Of a stretch of 64,000 nucleotides of DNA, positions 22,044 through 33,838 are shown one piece after another. A program made the translations under genes and the position numbers. Numbering within the stretch: the stretch's first letter is position 1; each line of letters begins with the position of its first letter. The notes under the pieces were generated by a model. It ran no database searches. It was not told the DNA's origin and worked only from the letters and a program-made list of their open reading frames with translations. Source of the DNA: Aralia elata (Eukaryota; Streptophyta; Magnoliopsida; Apiales; Araliaceae); assembly GCA_034770075.1 (NCBI GenBank), contig CM068380.1, positions 40,132,695 to 40,196,694 of the forward strand, given 5' to 3'.

Positions 22044-24102
22044 TGTTGGTCGATTTAGCTATCGATAAAAACACACGTGCAAGTATACACGGTCTACAAG
22101 TAATATATGATAAGATATGAGTCGAACCCACAGGGAATTGTGACAAATAATAACCAAGTACCAATTGTGTATCAATTTGATCTAATTTAAACGATAAAGG
22201 TTTGATTGTTTATTGATTGGTTGAGTTCACAAGTCAATGACTAAAATGCGGTAAAATATCAAGATAGAAAGGTCTAAGATTATAATTTCCCCCAACACGT
22301 CATTTGAATCTCCTAACTCTCTCTTTTCAATCAGTTATAACATACGAATTGACAACCAAGAAATCAAAACTACATAAGAGCCTCTGTGGATGGTCAATCC
22401 CGAATCTTCCTAAGCGGTGCATAGGTATATGTCTATCCTATGCACTATCAAGAGACTAATTTCAGGAATGATTAATAGACACGTGTCACCAAATCTAGTT
22501 ATTTCCTCTCTTCAATTACCAACTTTCACATCGGAAGTCATTAAGAATAAATTCTCAATTGGTTGCATGCGGTAATTAGGTATATATCTATCCCAACTAC
22601 TATCAAGATACCTATTATTGTAGATAATTAATAAGACACACGTCACTTAATCTGAGTAATAACCCACAATAATCTATACTCTCGCATGTTATCATAACTA
22701 GGTCTTAACCTATAATCCGTTTGTCAAGTTCATATAGGTTCCCAAGGTAATTACGGGCCAAGCAATTAATCTAGAAAGCAAGGGTTATGACAATCAATTC
22801 ACACATGCATAACTAAAATCAATAGAGAGAGAATTCAATTCAATTCAAGTGTTGGGTTCCATTGCAATCTTAGAAAAGAAGGTTAGTTCATGATAGCTAC
22901 AATAGACATCATTTTTAATTAATACATTGTCAAATTCGAATTACAAAGGAGATGGAAATCTAGAAATGAAACCACTTTTGAAGCTATTTAGCTGATGTTC
23001 CTTTGGTTGCTGTTGGTTTCTAACTCTCCTCCTTGGCCTTGAAATTCTTCTTGACAGAGTTCCTTAGCTTTTGGCTTGATTCAGCTTGATTTGCAGCCTT
23101 GAGCACTGTTGGTTGATGTATTTTATAGCCTCCCTCTCTCTAGATATCTGATATGAGGCTTGGAAGAGATTATATATAGTCTTCATCAAGAAACCCTAGC
23201 CAAAATCGGACAAAATGCAGCTCAGATCGCACTGAAGGTATGTCAGATCGCACTCAAGACGGCGTTGTGCGCCCGCACGGCGCATGGTGCGCGTGCGCCC
23301 AGGGCCCTGCCTGCCGTATGCTGGCTGCCGAGTCTGCTGCCGCACCCACGCGCGCGCCGGCACGGCCAGGCGTGCGCCCGCACGCCCGCGCCTGCTGGCC
23401 GCCCGCATGCCTTACAGAGCTGGCTGCCGAGAGTTGTTGCACCCGCGCGAGCGCTCCTCGCACGGTCAGGCGTGCGCCCGCACGCCCGCACCTGTTGGCC
23501 GCCCAGCTGCCTGCACGCCCTGCCGAGTCCGCCAGCGCGCGCCCGCCTATTGGCGCCTGCCGAGTGTCAGCGCCCAGTGCCAACGCCGTGCGACACGTCG
23601 CCCGACGCCGTGCACGCAATCCAACGCCGTGCACGTCCAACTTCCACATGTCATCAAATTAAGCCCCAAGCATCGCCAAACATAAATTTTCACCTTGTTA
23701 TCATTCGGGCACGGATATCTAGGCACGAGCTTGCCCTCGTGGCTTGGTCGACGCCGAATGCCGTGCACGCAATCCAACGCCGTGCACGCCCAACTACCAA
23801 ATGTCAACAATTTACGCACCGAGCGTCGCCAAGCATTAATTTCCTTTGTTCTATCAATCGGGCACAGACGTCTAGGCACGGACATTGAGTAAGTACAAAC
23901 AACGATCCGACCGATATTTATTTCAATTCCTACAAACATAATGAAAATGTATCAAAGCAACATAAAACATGTAAAAATAACTAACAACTAATTTATGTAG
24001 AAATAAGAGAAAAATACATAAAAACCAAATAAAATACCTAAAGACTTGCAATTTATCAAAGCCAAAAGTACCCAAAATTGTGTGTATAAAATGCACTCAT
24101 CA
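22044..24102 (-). repeat. 5' LTR of element B (2059 bp)
   Basis: TGTTGG...CTCATCA on the plus strand, with the primer binding site on the left and C's coding frame on the right (TACGC). The minus-strand TATA box is at 23169-23179. The GC-rich block at 23255-23650 lies upstream of it and contains repeated CGTGCG-CC-CGCACG inverted repeats (for example near 23370 and 23470). ORFs of up to 242 codons in this block are antisense to the promoter and reflect GC composition. Confidence 0.93.
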
Positions 24103-25438
24103 TACGCTGATATAGTGAATTATCTAGTGAGTGCTTATGTTCCTAGTGATTTTTCGAAATCCCAAAAAGAAAAGCTTAAGAGTGATGCAAAATATTATGT
24201 ATGGGATGACCCATATTTATGGAAATTTTGTGCTGACCAGATAGTTAGAAGGTGTGTGCCTAATAGCGAATTTTTGTCGATTCTAAATTTCTGTCACTCT
24301 TATGCTTGTGGAGGTCACTTTGGACCGAAAAGGACAACCCATAAAGTTTTAAAATGTGGTTTCTATTGGCCAAAAATCTTTAAAGATTCTTATCTGTTTT
24401 GTAAATCATGTGCAAATTATCAAAAGACGGGGAACATATCACATAGTAATCAAATGTCACAAACTCCCATCTTAGTTGTTGAATTTTTTTATTTTTATTT
24501 TTTTTGCTAAATTTGGTTTATATATAAATTTTTTATGTTTGGGGTATTGATTTCATGGGACCTTTTCCTGTTTCTTATGGTAATATTTACATTCTTTTGG
24601 TTGGTGACTATGTTTCTAAATGGGTGGAAGCTAAAGCCACCAGGACTGATGATTTTAAAGTTGTTGCAGATTTTGTCAAGTCTAACATATTTGTCAGGTT
24701 TGGAGCCTGGAGAGCCATTATTAGTGATAGAGGAACACACTTTTGCAATAGGGTGTTAGCAACACTGTTCAAGAGATACAATGTGATGCATAAGGTTTCT
24801 ACATCCTATCATCCACAGAGTAATGGTCAAGTTGAGGTATCTAACCGGGAGGTCAAGTCCATTTTGGAGAAGGTAGTTAACCCAAGCAGGAAGATTGGAG
24901 TCTTCGGTTAGAGGATGCACTTTGGGCCTATAGAACTGCATACAAGACTCCTATTACTATGTCACCTTACCGAATTGTATTCGGGAAACTATGTCACCTC
25001 CCTGTGGAGCTAGAACACAAGGCTTTCTGGGCAATTAGGCAATGCAACATGAGTATAGATCAAGTTGGAGAGTAGAGAAAGTTGCAGTTGTAAGAGCTCG
25101 AAGAATTGAGGAATGACGTTTATGAAAGCTCGAAGATTTATAAGGAAAAAACTAAAGCCTTCCATAACAAACAGATTTTGAGAAAGACTTTTGTTGTGGG
25201 ACAGAAAGTTCTCTTTTACCACTCACGGCTTAAGTTATTTTCAAGTAAGTGGCGTTCTAGATGGGTTAGACCTTTTGTTGTTACTAATATTTTTCAACAT
25301 GGTGTAGTGGAAATCTAGAGTCCGAGCACATGGAAGATATTTAAGGTAAACGGTCACCGGCTCAAACCTTTCTATGAAGGATATCAGGCGGAGAACATTG
25401 AGATGATGGACTTAGTGGATCCGATTTATGAGGATTGA
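24103..25438 (+). pseudogene. Integrase of element C, duplicate 1
   Basis: Resumes C's frame with YADIVNYLVSAYVPSDFSKS. The zinc module CHSYACGGHFGPKRT...CKSCANYQ is intact. The core has IDFMGPFP, IISDRGTHFCNR and GQVEVSNREVKSILEKVV (D, D, E). An AT-rich insertion of about 50 bases (24486-24537) splits the region between the zinc module and the core. In this copy one A is missing near 24892 (AGGAAGATT versus AGGAAAGATT in duplicate 2), shifting the frame before LEDALWAYRTAYKTP. The C-terminal part ends at VDPIYED-stop. Confidence 0.88.
24486..24537. repeat. Short AT-rich insertion in C's integrase
   Basis: About 50 bases of T-rich sequence flanked by AATTTTTTTA (left) and AATTTTTTAT (right). 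They interrupt the codons of the conserved VVE(I/F)FDVWGIDFMG stretch. Present at the same place in duplicate 2 (about 31710-31761), so it predates the duplication. Confidence 0.6.
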
Positions 25439-25929
25439 GAAGATCGATGTCGGGCAAACGACGTTAAACAAATGCGCTACTTGGGAGGCAACCCAAGATT
25501 TCAGATTTGCTTTTATATCCCTTTTACTTTTACTTTTTGCATTTTAGTTGCATTTTATTTAATGACTTAATCTTTGCATGATTGTCTTACATTGGGGACA
25601 ATGTAAGGTTTGAGTGTGGGGAAGGGGGTTTATGTTAGTCTAGGATAGGTTTTGCTCTAAGTTTGATAATCCGAGTTATTTTGTGAAAAAATTGAAAAAC
25701 AAATATAACTTTTTGGCTCTATGATCTCGTTTGGTTAAGTTTTTAAAGGTTTTTGGCTATAGAATGAAAATTGATGCTAATTTGATAGAATTTGTTTGAT
25801 GTCGAATTAGTTGATGAATGATGAGAACTAAGTCATGATCCATAGTAACTGATTTAGATCTAATTTGTGTTACATGAGTTCTTGAATATGAGATATATGC
25901 TTATTTGGCTGAGTTATTTGGCTGAGTTA
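25439..25929 (+). other. C noncoding region after pol, duplicate 1
   Basis: No ORF. 25586-25607 is a perfect 9-bp hairpin (stem CTTACATTG/CAATGTAAG, loop GGGA) followed by GTTTGAGTGTGGGGAAGGGG, the internal copy of the hairpin/G-run module. It ends at the duplication junction with the 13-bp repeat. Confidence 0.7.
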
Positions 25930-26415
25930 TAAGTCGAATGAATCTCCAAAAACCAAAAAATCATCCTTGAAAACCTCTAATCCTTGCTCAACCATATCGG
26001 AGAATATTGCCATCATACATCTTTGGAAAGTAGCGGGTGCGTTGCATAGCCCAAACGACATTCTTCTGAAAGCAAATGTCCCATATGGACAAGTGAATGT
26101 CGTTTTCTCTTGATCTTTGGGGGCAATGGCAATTTGGTTGTAGCCCGAATATCCATCCAAGAGACAATAGAATTCATGTCCCGCCAACCTGTCTAGCATT
26201 TGATCAATGAATGGAAGCGGGAAATGATCCTTGCATGTAGTCTTGTTCAACCTTCTGTAGTCCATGCAAACTCTCCATCCGGTGACAGTTCTAGTTGGGA
26301 TCAACTCGTTGTTTTCATTAGACACCACTATCATGCCTCCCTTCTTTGGAACACATTGCACTGGACTGACCCATGGACTGTCTGAGATGAGATAGATGAT
26401 GCCGGCATCGAGCAA
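25930..26415 (-). pseudogene. B reverse transcriptase, truncated duplicate
   Basis: Repeats 18701-19186, lacking the part after FGDSFDL because the duplication breakpoint cuts it. It has the same FKDD box. One visible substitution turns CVLDGYSGY into CLLDGYSGY. Confidence 0.9.
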
Positions 26416-26420
26416 TTTGA

Positions 26421-27218
26421 TTATTTCTTCTTGACCACCTCCTTCATGACGGGGTTCAATCTACGCTGATGCTCAACCACAGGTTTGGCCTCATCTTCCA
26501 ATATGATCTTGTGCATACAAAATGCAGGGCTAATTCCCTTGATGTCGGCAATGGACCAACCTAGGGCTGTTTTGTACTCCCATAGCACTCTCAACAACTT
26601 ATTTTCCTGCACATCATCAAGTGAAGCAGACACAATAACAGGCAAAGTACTAGCATTACCCAAATACGCATACCTCAAGTGGATAGGCAATGGTTTGAGC
26701 TCCAAGGTGAGTGGCTCCTCCCATGAGGATTTTGCAATGGCACTAGAACTGCCCGATCTATCTAACGGTTCAAACTGTTGCTTATACTTGATAAAACGTG
26801 GGGGAACATTCAGCACATTCACCATCTCATTAGGAAAAAGAGGTTCACTCTCAAGTGATTCTCCCAGCAATTCTTCAAAAAGGTCAACTTCATAGTTTGC
26901 TGTGAACACCTCATCCACTGCTTCGTCAATCAAGTTTATCCTGAAGCATTCATCCTGCACATTAAGAAATTTCATTGCTTTAAAAACATTAAAAGTTACC
27001 TCTTGGTCTTGGACACGCATGGTTAGCTCTCCTTTTTGCACATCAATCAAAGTTCTGCCCGTGGCTAAGAATGGTCGCCCAAGGATGATAGGTATCTCCC
27101 TGTCTTCTTCAAAATCAAGGATAATGAAATTTGTTGGAAAAATAAACTTGTCCACCTTGACAAGCACATCTTCTACTATGCCTCTTGGGTATGTGAGAGA
27201 ACTATCCGCAAGTTGCAA
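26421..27218 (-). pseudogene. B protease C-terminus and linker, duplicate
   Basis: Repeats 19192-19980 with the same ILGRPFL box. It is longer at its N-terminus because the codon that is TAA in unit 1 is CAA here (…MQLADSSLTYPRGIVEDVL). Confidence 0.85.
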
Positions 27219-27257
27219 TGTAACATTTGTAGGTTTTGCCTCACTTAATCCCAGCTG

Positions 27258-27980
27258 TTAATAAATTGAAAGTGGCATTAGATTGATGTTTGCCCCCAAG
27301 TCACATAGGGCATTGCCAAAGAATTGGTTACCAATTGTACAAGGAATTGTGAAACTCCCCGGATCTTTCAACTTTGGCGGTAACTTTCTTTGTAACACAG
27401 CACTACATTCTTCAGTTAGTGCCACCGTCTCAAACTCCTCAAGCCTTCTCTTTCTTGACAAGATTTCTTTCATGAACTTCACATAACTAGGCATTTGTTC
27501 CAATGCCTCAGCGAATGGTATATTTATGTGCAATTTCTTGAAAACCTCCAAGAACTTAGAGAATTGCTTATCCAACTTTATCTTCTGCTGACGTTGTGGA
27601 AACGGGCATGGTGGATACATAGGGCCTTGCTTGCTCCCCTCTAGTTTTGGCATTGGCTCATTTTCCTTCTTTTCTACTTCTTTTCTCTTTTCTTCCTCTT
27701 TCTCCCCATTTATATCCTCAACCACTGTTTCTGACGGAACATCATTCACGACTTCCGGTAGTTCCTTCCCACTTCTCAAAGTCACAGCCTTGCAATGCTC
27801 CTTACCTTCTCTCTTCGGGTTAACTTCAGTGTCACTAGGTACGGCACCAGGAGGATGGATATTCATAGCGCTAGCTATTTGTCCAAGTTGAAGCTCAATA
27901 TTCCGTATCGAGGCGCTGTGTTGTGCAACCAATTGAGCCAATAAATCATCCCCACTAGGCTTTTTCTCCTGTTGTGGCAA
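27258..27980 (-). pseudogene. B gag C-terminus and protease active site, duplicate
   Basis: Translation identical by eye to 20029-20751 (coiled coil, charged linker, DLGA active-site box). Confidence 0.87.
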
Positions 27981-28076
27981 GGGTGGGTTTGAGGCTTGTT
28001 GGTGTGATTGGGGTTGATGATGTGGTTGAGTTTGATTTTGAAATCCTGGGGGATATTGATGCTTAGGAGCTGAATA

Positions 28077-29039
28077 TTAGTTTCGGGTATTGTTGTTGTT
28101 GCTCCATGAGAAATTTGGGTGTTTTCTCCATCCAGGATTGTAGTGATTTGATTGAGGGTTGTTTTGCTGTCTATTGTAATTACCAACGAACTGTACGGAT
28201 TCTGCATTGATAGCACATTGCTCGGTAGGATGATTTCCAACACACAACTCACATGTTTCAGAAATGCTTTGCACAGATTGAGATCCTAAAATTTCCACTT
28301 CCTTTGTAAGCGCGGCTAGCTGTGCGGCTATTGTAGTGAACTGATCAACCTCAAATTTTCCTGCTGCCTTTTGTGGCATTTTCCTCTTCGAAGGCCATTG
28401 ATAAATATTAGCAGCCATGGTTTCCAATAATTTGTAGGCATCCGCAAAACTCTTTCCCATCAAACTACCACCTGTAGCTGCATCGACACTTGATCGAGTG
28501 GCATTGGTCAACCCGTTGTAGAAAATTTCAACTTGTAACCATTGAGGCAAACCATGGTGTGGACATCTCCTTATTAGATCTTTGAATCATTCTTAAGCTT
28601 TATACAAGGACTCAGGATCATATTGAACAAACGAAGTGATGTCATTCCTCAATCTTGTAGTTTTCGCGGGTGGGAAGAACTTTGCCAAAAATTTTTGGGC
28701 TTAGTCATCCCATTTGGTAATTGAGCCCGAGGGAAGCGAATGCAACCAACTCTTTGCCTTGTCACGAAGCGTGAAAGGAAATAATCGAAATCTAATTACA
28801 TCATCAGTCACTTGAGTGTACTTGAATGTGTCACAAATTTCCAAAAAACTCACCAAATGAGCATTTGGGTCGTCATTGGGCAACCCACCAAACTGCAAAC
28901 AGTTTTGGACCATTTGGATGGTGCCTGGCTTAATTTCGAAATGGGTGGCATCAATGGCTGGTCTGGAAATGCTTGAGTGCAAATCTGTGACAAGAGGCAT
29001 GGCATACTCCCTCAAGGATTTAGGCTCCTCCTCAGCCAT
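28077..29039 (-). pseudogene. gag: B gag, duplicate
   Basis: Repeats 20848-21810 with the same stops. Single-residue differences: SSVDAATGG here versus SSVDVATGG, and VIRFRLF versus VIRLRLF. Confidence 0.87.
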
Positions 29040-29249
29040 GGTATTTTGATTGGGTATACCCTGAACTTTGTCTCTTCATAGTCTTCGAATATTTCTCTCG
29101 ATCTCGGGATCGTAAGGAATTAGCTCAAGACCACGTGAGCGTGGCATACAAACCAAGAATACCTACAAAACAAAATGAAACTTATATACAAGTCTAAAAA
29201 GAGACCAAGTCAATTGAAATTGATATTGGTATAATTATTAGAAACAATT

Positions 29250-29266
29250 CCCCGACAACGGCGCCA
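29250..29266 (-). promoter_or_regulatory. Primer binding site of B, duplicate
   Basis: Same TGGCGCCGTTGTCGGGG as 22021-22037, with the same six-base gap to the LTR. Confidence 0.88.
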
Positions 29267-29272
29267 GAAACT

Positions 29273-31327
29273 TGTTGGTCAATTTAGCTATCGATAAAAA
29301 CACACGTGCAAGTATACACGGTCTACAAGTAATATATGATAAGATATGAGTCGAACCCACAGGGAATTATGAGAAATAATAACCAAGTACCAATTGTGTA
29401 TCAATTTGATCTAATTTAAACGATAAAGGTTTGATTGTTTATTGATTGGTTGAGTTCACAAGTCAATGACTAAAATGCGGTAAAATATCAAGATAGAAAG
29501 GTCTAAGATTATAATTTCCCCCAACACGTCATTTGAATCTCCTAACTCTCTCTTTTCAATCAGTTATAACATACGAATTGACAACCAAGAAATCAAAACT
29601 ACATAAGAGCCTCTGTGGATGGTCAATCCCGAATCTTCCTAAGCGGTGCATAGGTATATGTCTATCCTATGCACTATCAAGAGACTAATTTCAGGAATGA
29701 TTAATAGACACGTGTCACCAAATCTAGTTATTCCTCTCTTCAATTACCAACTTTCACATCGGAAGTCATTAAGAATAAATTCTCAATTGGTTGCATGCGG
29801 TAATTAGGTATATATCTATCCCAACTACTATCAAGATACCTATTATTGTAGATAATTAATAAGACACACGTCACTTAATCTGAGTAATAACCCACAATAA
29901 TCTATACTCTCGCATGTTATCATAACTAGGTCTTAACCTATAATCCGTTTGTCAAGTTCATATAGGTTCCCAAGGTAATTACGGGCCAAGCAATTAATCT
30001 AGAAAGCAAGGGTTATGACAATCAATTCACACATGCATAACTAAAATCAATAGAGAGAGAATTCAATTCAATTCAAGTGTTGGGTTCCATTGCAATCTTA
30101 GAAAAGAAGGTTAGTTCATGATAGCTACAATAGACATCATTTTTAATTAATACATTGTCAAATTCGAATTACAAAGGAGATGGAAATCTAGAAATGAAAC
30201 CACTTTTGAAGCTATTTAGCTGATGTTCCTTTGGTTGCTGTTGGTTTCTAACTCTCCTCCTTGGCCTTGAAATTCTTCTTGACAGAGTTCCTTAGCTTTT
30301 GGCTTGATTCAACTTGATTTGCAGCCTTGAGCACTGTTGGTTGATGTATTTTGTAGCCTCCCTCTCTCTAGATATCTGATATGAGGCTTGGAAGAGATTA
30401 TATATAGTCTTCATCAAGAAACCCTAGCCAAAATCGGACAAAATGCAGCTCAGATTGCACTGAAGGTATGTCAGATCGCACTCAAGACGGCGTTGTGCGC
30501 CCGCACGGCGCATGGTGCGCGTGCGCCCAGGGCCCTGCCTGCCGTATGCTGGCTGCCGAGTCTTCTGCCGCACCCACGCGCGCGCCGGCACGGCCAGGCG
30601 TGCGCCCGCACGCCCGCGCCTGCTGGCCGCCCACATGCCTTACAGAGCTGGCTGCCGAGAGTTGTTGCACCCGCGCGAGCGCTCGCACGGTCAGGCGTGC
30701 GCCCGCACGCCCGCACCTGTTGGCCGCCCAGCTGCCTGCACGCCCTGCCGAGTCCGCCAGCGCGCGCCCGCCTATTGGCGCCTGCCGAGTGTCAGCGCCC
30801 AGTGCCAACGCCGTGCGACACGTCGCCCGACGCCGTGCACGCAATCCAACGCCGTGCACGTCCAACTTCCACATGTCATCAAATTAAGCCCCAAGCATCG
30901 CCAAACATAAATTTTCACCTTGTTATCATTCGGGCACGGATATCTAGGCACGGGCTTGCCCTCGTGGCTTGGTCGACGCCGAATGCCGTGCACGGAATCC
31001 AACGCCGTGCACGCCCAACTACCAAATGTCAACAATTTACGCACCGAGCGTCGCCAAGCATTAATTTCCTTTGTTCTATCAATCGGGCACAGACGTCTAG
31101 GCACGGACATTGAGTAAGTACAAACAACGATCTTACCGATATTTATTTCAATTCCTACAAACATAATGAAAATGTATCAAAGCAACATAAAACATGTAAA
31201 AATAACTAACAACTAATTTATGTAGAAATAAGAGAAAAATACATAAAAACCAAATAAAATACCTAAAGACTTGCAATTTATCAAAGCCAAAAGTACCCAA
31301 AATTGTGTGTATAAAATGCACTCATCA
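29273..31327 (-). repeat. 5' LTR of B, duplicate (2055 bp)
   Basis: Near-identical to 22044-24102 and followed by the same TACGC junction into C. A 3-base indel lies in the GC block (GAGCGCTCGCACGG near 30675) and a 1-base indel near 29731. The TATA box (minus) is at 30397-30407. Confidence 0.93.
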
Positions 31328-32663
31328 TACGCTGATATAGTGAATTATCTAGTGAGTGCTTATGTTCCTAGTGATTTTTCGAAATCCCAAAAAGAAAAGC
31401 TTAAGAGTGATGCAAAATATTATGTATGGGATGACCCATATTTATGGAAATTTTGTGCTGACCAGATAGTTAGAAGGTGTGTGCCTAATAGCGAATTTTT
31501 GTCGATTCTAAATTTATGTCACTCTTATGCTTGTGGAGGTCACTTTGGACCGAAAAGGACAACCCATAAAGTTTTAAAATGTGGTTTCTATTGGCCAAAA
31601 ATCTTTAAAGATTCTTATCTGTTTTGTAAATCATGTGCAAATTATCAAAAGACGGGGAACATATCACATAGTAATCAAATGTCACAAACTCCGATCTTAG
31701 TTGTTGAATTTTTTTATTTTTATTTTTTTTGCTAAATTTGGTTTATATATAAATTTTTTATGTTTGGGTATTGATTTCATGGGACCTTTTCCTGTTTCTT
31801 ATGGTAATATTTACATTCTTTTGGTTGGTGACTATGTTTCTAAATGGGTGGAAGCTAAAGCCACCAGGACTGATGATTTTAAAGTTGTTGCAGATTTTGT
31901 CAAGTCTAACATATTTGTCAGGTTTGGAGCCTGGAGAGCCATTATTAGTGATAGAGGAACACACTTTTGCAATAGGGTGTTAGCAACACTGTTCAAGAGA
32001 TACAATGTGATGCATAAGGTTTCTACATCCTATCATCCACAGAGTAATGGTCAAGTTGAGGTATCTAACCGGGAGGTCAAGTCCATTTTGGAGAAGGTAG
32101 TTAACCCAAGCAGGAAAGATTGGAGTCTTCGGTTAGAGGATGCACTTTGGGCCTATAGAACTGCATACAAGACTCCTATTACTATGTCACCTTACCGAAT
32201 TGTATTCGGGAAACTATGTCACCTCCCTGTGGAGCTAGAACACAAGGCTTTCTGGGCAATTAGGCAATGCAACATGAGTCTAGATCAAGTTGGAGAGTAG
32301 AGAAAGTTGCAGTTGTAAGAGCTCGAAGAATTGAGGAATGACGTTTATGAAAGCTCGAAGATTTATAAGGAAAAAACTAAAGCCTTCCATAACAAACAGA
32401 TTTTGAGAAAGACTTTTGTTGTGGGACAGAAAGTTCTCTTTTACCACTCACGGCTTAAGTTATTTTCAAGTAAGTGGCGTTCTAGATGGGTTAGACCTTT
32501 TGTTGTTACTAATATTTTTCAACATGGTGTAGTGGAAATCTAGAGTCCGAGCACATGGAAGATATTTAAGGTAAACGGTCACCGGCTCAAACCTTTCTAT
32601 GAAGGATATCAGGCGGAGAACATTGAGATGATGGACTTAGTGGATCCGATTTATGAGGATTGA
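31328..32663 (+). pseudogene. Integrase of element C, duplicate 2
   Basis: As duplicate 1, but the frame from MLNF... runs 199 codons through all three catalytic acids and onward to DALWAYRTAYKTPITMSPYR and PVELEHKAFWAIR without the one-base loss, so this copy is the less damaged. A TAG after DQVGE (about 32298) and one after VVEI (about 32541) remain. The AT-rich insertion before IDFMGPFP is also here. Confidence 0.88.
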
Positions 32664-33838
32664 GAAGATCGATGTCGGGCAAACGACGTTAAACAAATGC
32701 GCTACTTGGGAGGCAACCCAAGATTTCAGATTTGCTTTTATATCCCTTTTACTTTTACTTTTTGCATTTTAGTTGCATTTTATTTAATGACTTAATCTTT
32801 GCATGATTGTCTTACATTGGGGACAATGTAAGGTTTGAGTGTGGGGAAGGGGTTTATGTTAGTCTAGGATAGGTTTTGCTCTAAGTTTGATAATCCGAGT
32901 TATTTTGTGAAAAAATTGAAAAACAAATATAACTTTTTGGCTCTATGATCTCGTTTGGTTAAGTTTTTAAAGGTTTTTGGCTATAGAATGAAAATTGATG
33001 CTAATTTGATAGAATTTGTTTGATGTCGAATTAGTTGATGAATGATGAGAACTAAGTCATGATCCATAGTAACTGATTTAGATCTAATTTGTGTTACATG
33101 AGTTCTTGAATATGAGATATATGCTTATTTGGCTGAGTTATATGTGGAGTTGTTTATATGTGCTGATTTTATTATTTAGGACTATTTAACTGCTTATGCT
33201 GTTTGCAGGACCATGAGAGAATAAGGATATGAAGTTTGAAAAAAAATGAAAAAAAAGAAAAGTGCAAAAGAGAAAAAGAAAAGTGCAAAAGAGAAACATG
33301 TGGTGGGTTGAGATGGAGCGTAAAATGCACTCACCCATAAACACATGCAACGAGAAGGAGCGTAAAACGCACTCGTTGGTAAGCAGATAAGTGAGATGGG
33401 GCATAAAATGCACTAACTTAAGAAAGAATGAGAAAGATGAAATGGAGCATAAAATGCATCCACCTAGAAAAAAAGTGAATTTGATGGTTTTGGTGAAAGG
33501 AAAAAAAATGAATAGCAGAGAAAATAGGTTCTGAGTTCTAAGTCAGTATGCACGGCTGTTGTTCCATGATAACTAAGTTGAGTATGTGTGTAGATTATAG
33601 GAAAGATACTTACGTGGATACAGTTTGATTTAGAGAAGTTCAATGGTGAAAGATGAAATTGTTGTGATACATTAATTGAGAAGTGTTGACCAAAATTCTG
33701 TTAATTAGTATTGATATTCATGGATTAGAATTGAATGAAAACCTTTGAAAGTTTGGTTGAATAAAATTCAGATAATTTTCAATATAACCTTTGTTTTGGT
33801 TTACACGAGGACGTGTAAAGGCTAAGTGTGGGGGAATT
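32664..33838 (+). other. C 3' noncoding region with two hairpin/G-run modules and a repeated 17-bp motif
   Basis: Contains the internal hairpin (32811-32832) and G-run. Four copies of GAGCRTAAAAYGCACTC-like sequence follow at 33316-33332, 33358-33374, 33398-33414 and 33445-33461. At the end a perfect 8-bp hairpin TTTACACG-AGGA-CGTGTAAA (33800-33819) precedes the polypurine tract GTGTGGGGGAATTT, which abuts the LTR. No ORF with a domain is present, so C has no post-pol ORF, unlike B and D. Confidence 0.72.

Larger units (their letters stand above)
9585..24102 (-). mobile_element. Element B: Athila-like retrotransposon nested in element C
   Basis: Minus-strand element with two long LTRs (9585-13326 with a nested solo LTR; 22044-24102), an Asp-tRNA-type primer binding site at 22021-22037, gag, protease, RT, RNase H, integrase and a second ORF after pol, and a polypurine tract at 13327-13341. 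It is inserted in C's integrase N-terminus. The bases flanking B are TATGC (9580-9584) and TACGC (24103-24107), a 5-bp target duplication with one substitution. The 2.1-kb LTRs, the PBS type and the extra ORF downstream of pol place it with the Athila lineage. Confidence 0.9.
18701..25929. repeat. Tandem duplication, unit 1 (~7.2 kb)
   Basis: Near-identical to 25930-33141 (offset 7229 bases at the start, 7225 after the LTR). It contains B's RT-to-5'-LTR part plus C's integrase and early 3' noncoding region. The junction to unit 2 carries a direct 13-bp repeat, TTGGCTGAGTTAT (25905-25917 and 25918-25930), immediately before B sequence starts again. Differences between units are scattered single bases and small indels. 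Confidence 0.95.
25930..33141. repeat. Tandem duplication, unit 2 (~7.2 kb)
   Basis: Begins in the middle of B's RT and repeats everything up to C's 3' noncoding region, after which the sequence is unique again. Near-identity over coding and noncoding parts, including shared nonsense mutations, shows that the duplication came after most of the decay. Confidence 0.95.

Noticed and set aside
23160..23888. 242-codon ORF (and copies at 30388-31113 and 12535-13113) on the plus strand of B-family LTRs
   Set aside because: It lies in the GC-rich U3 block, is antisense to the LTR promoter, is open in several frames at once, and shows Ala/Arg/Pro-rich low complexity with no domain.
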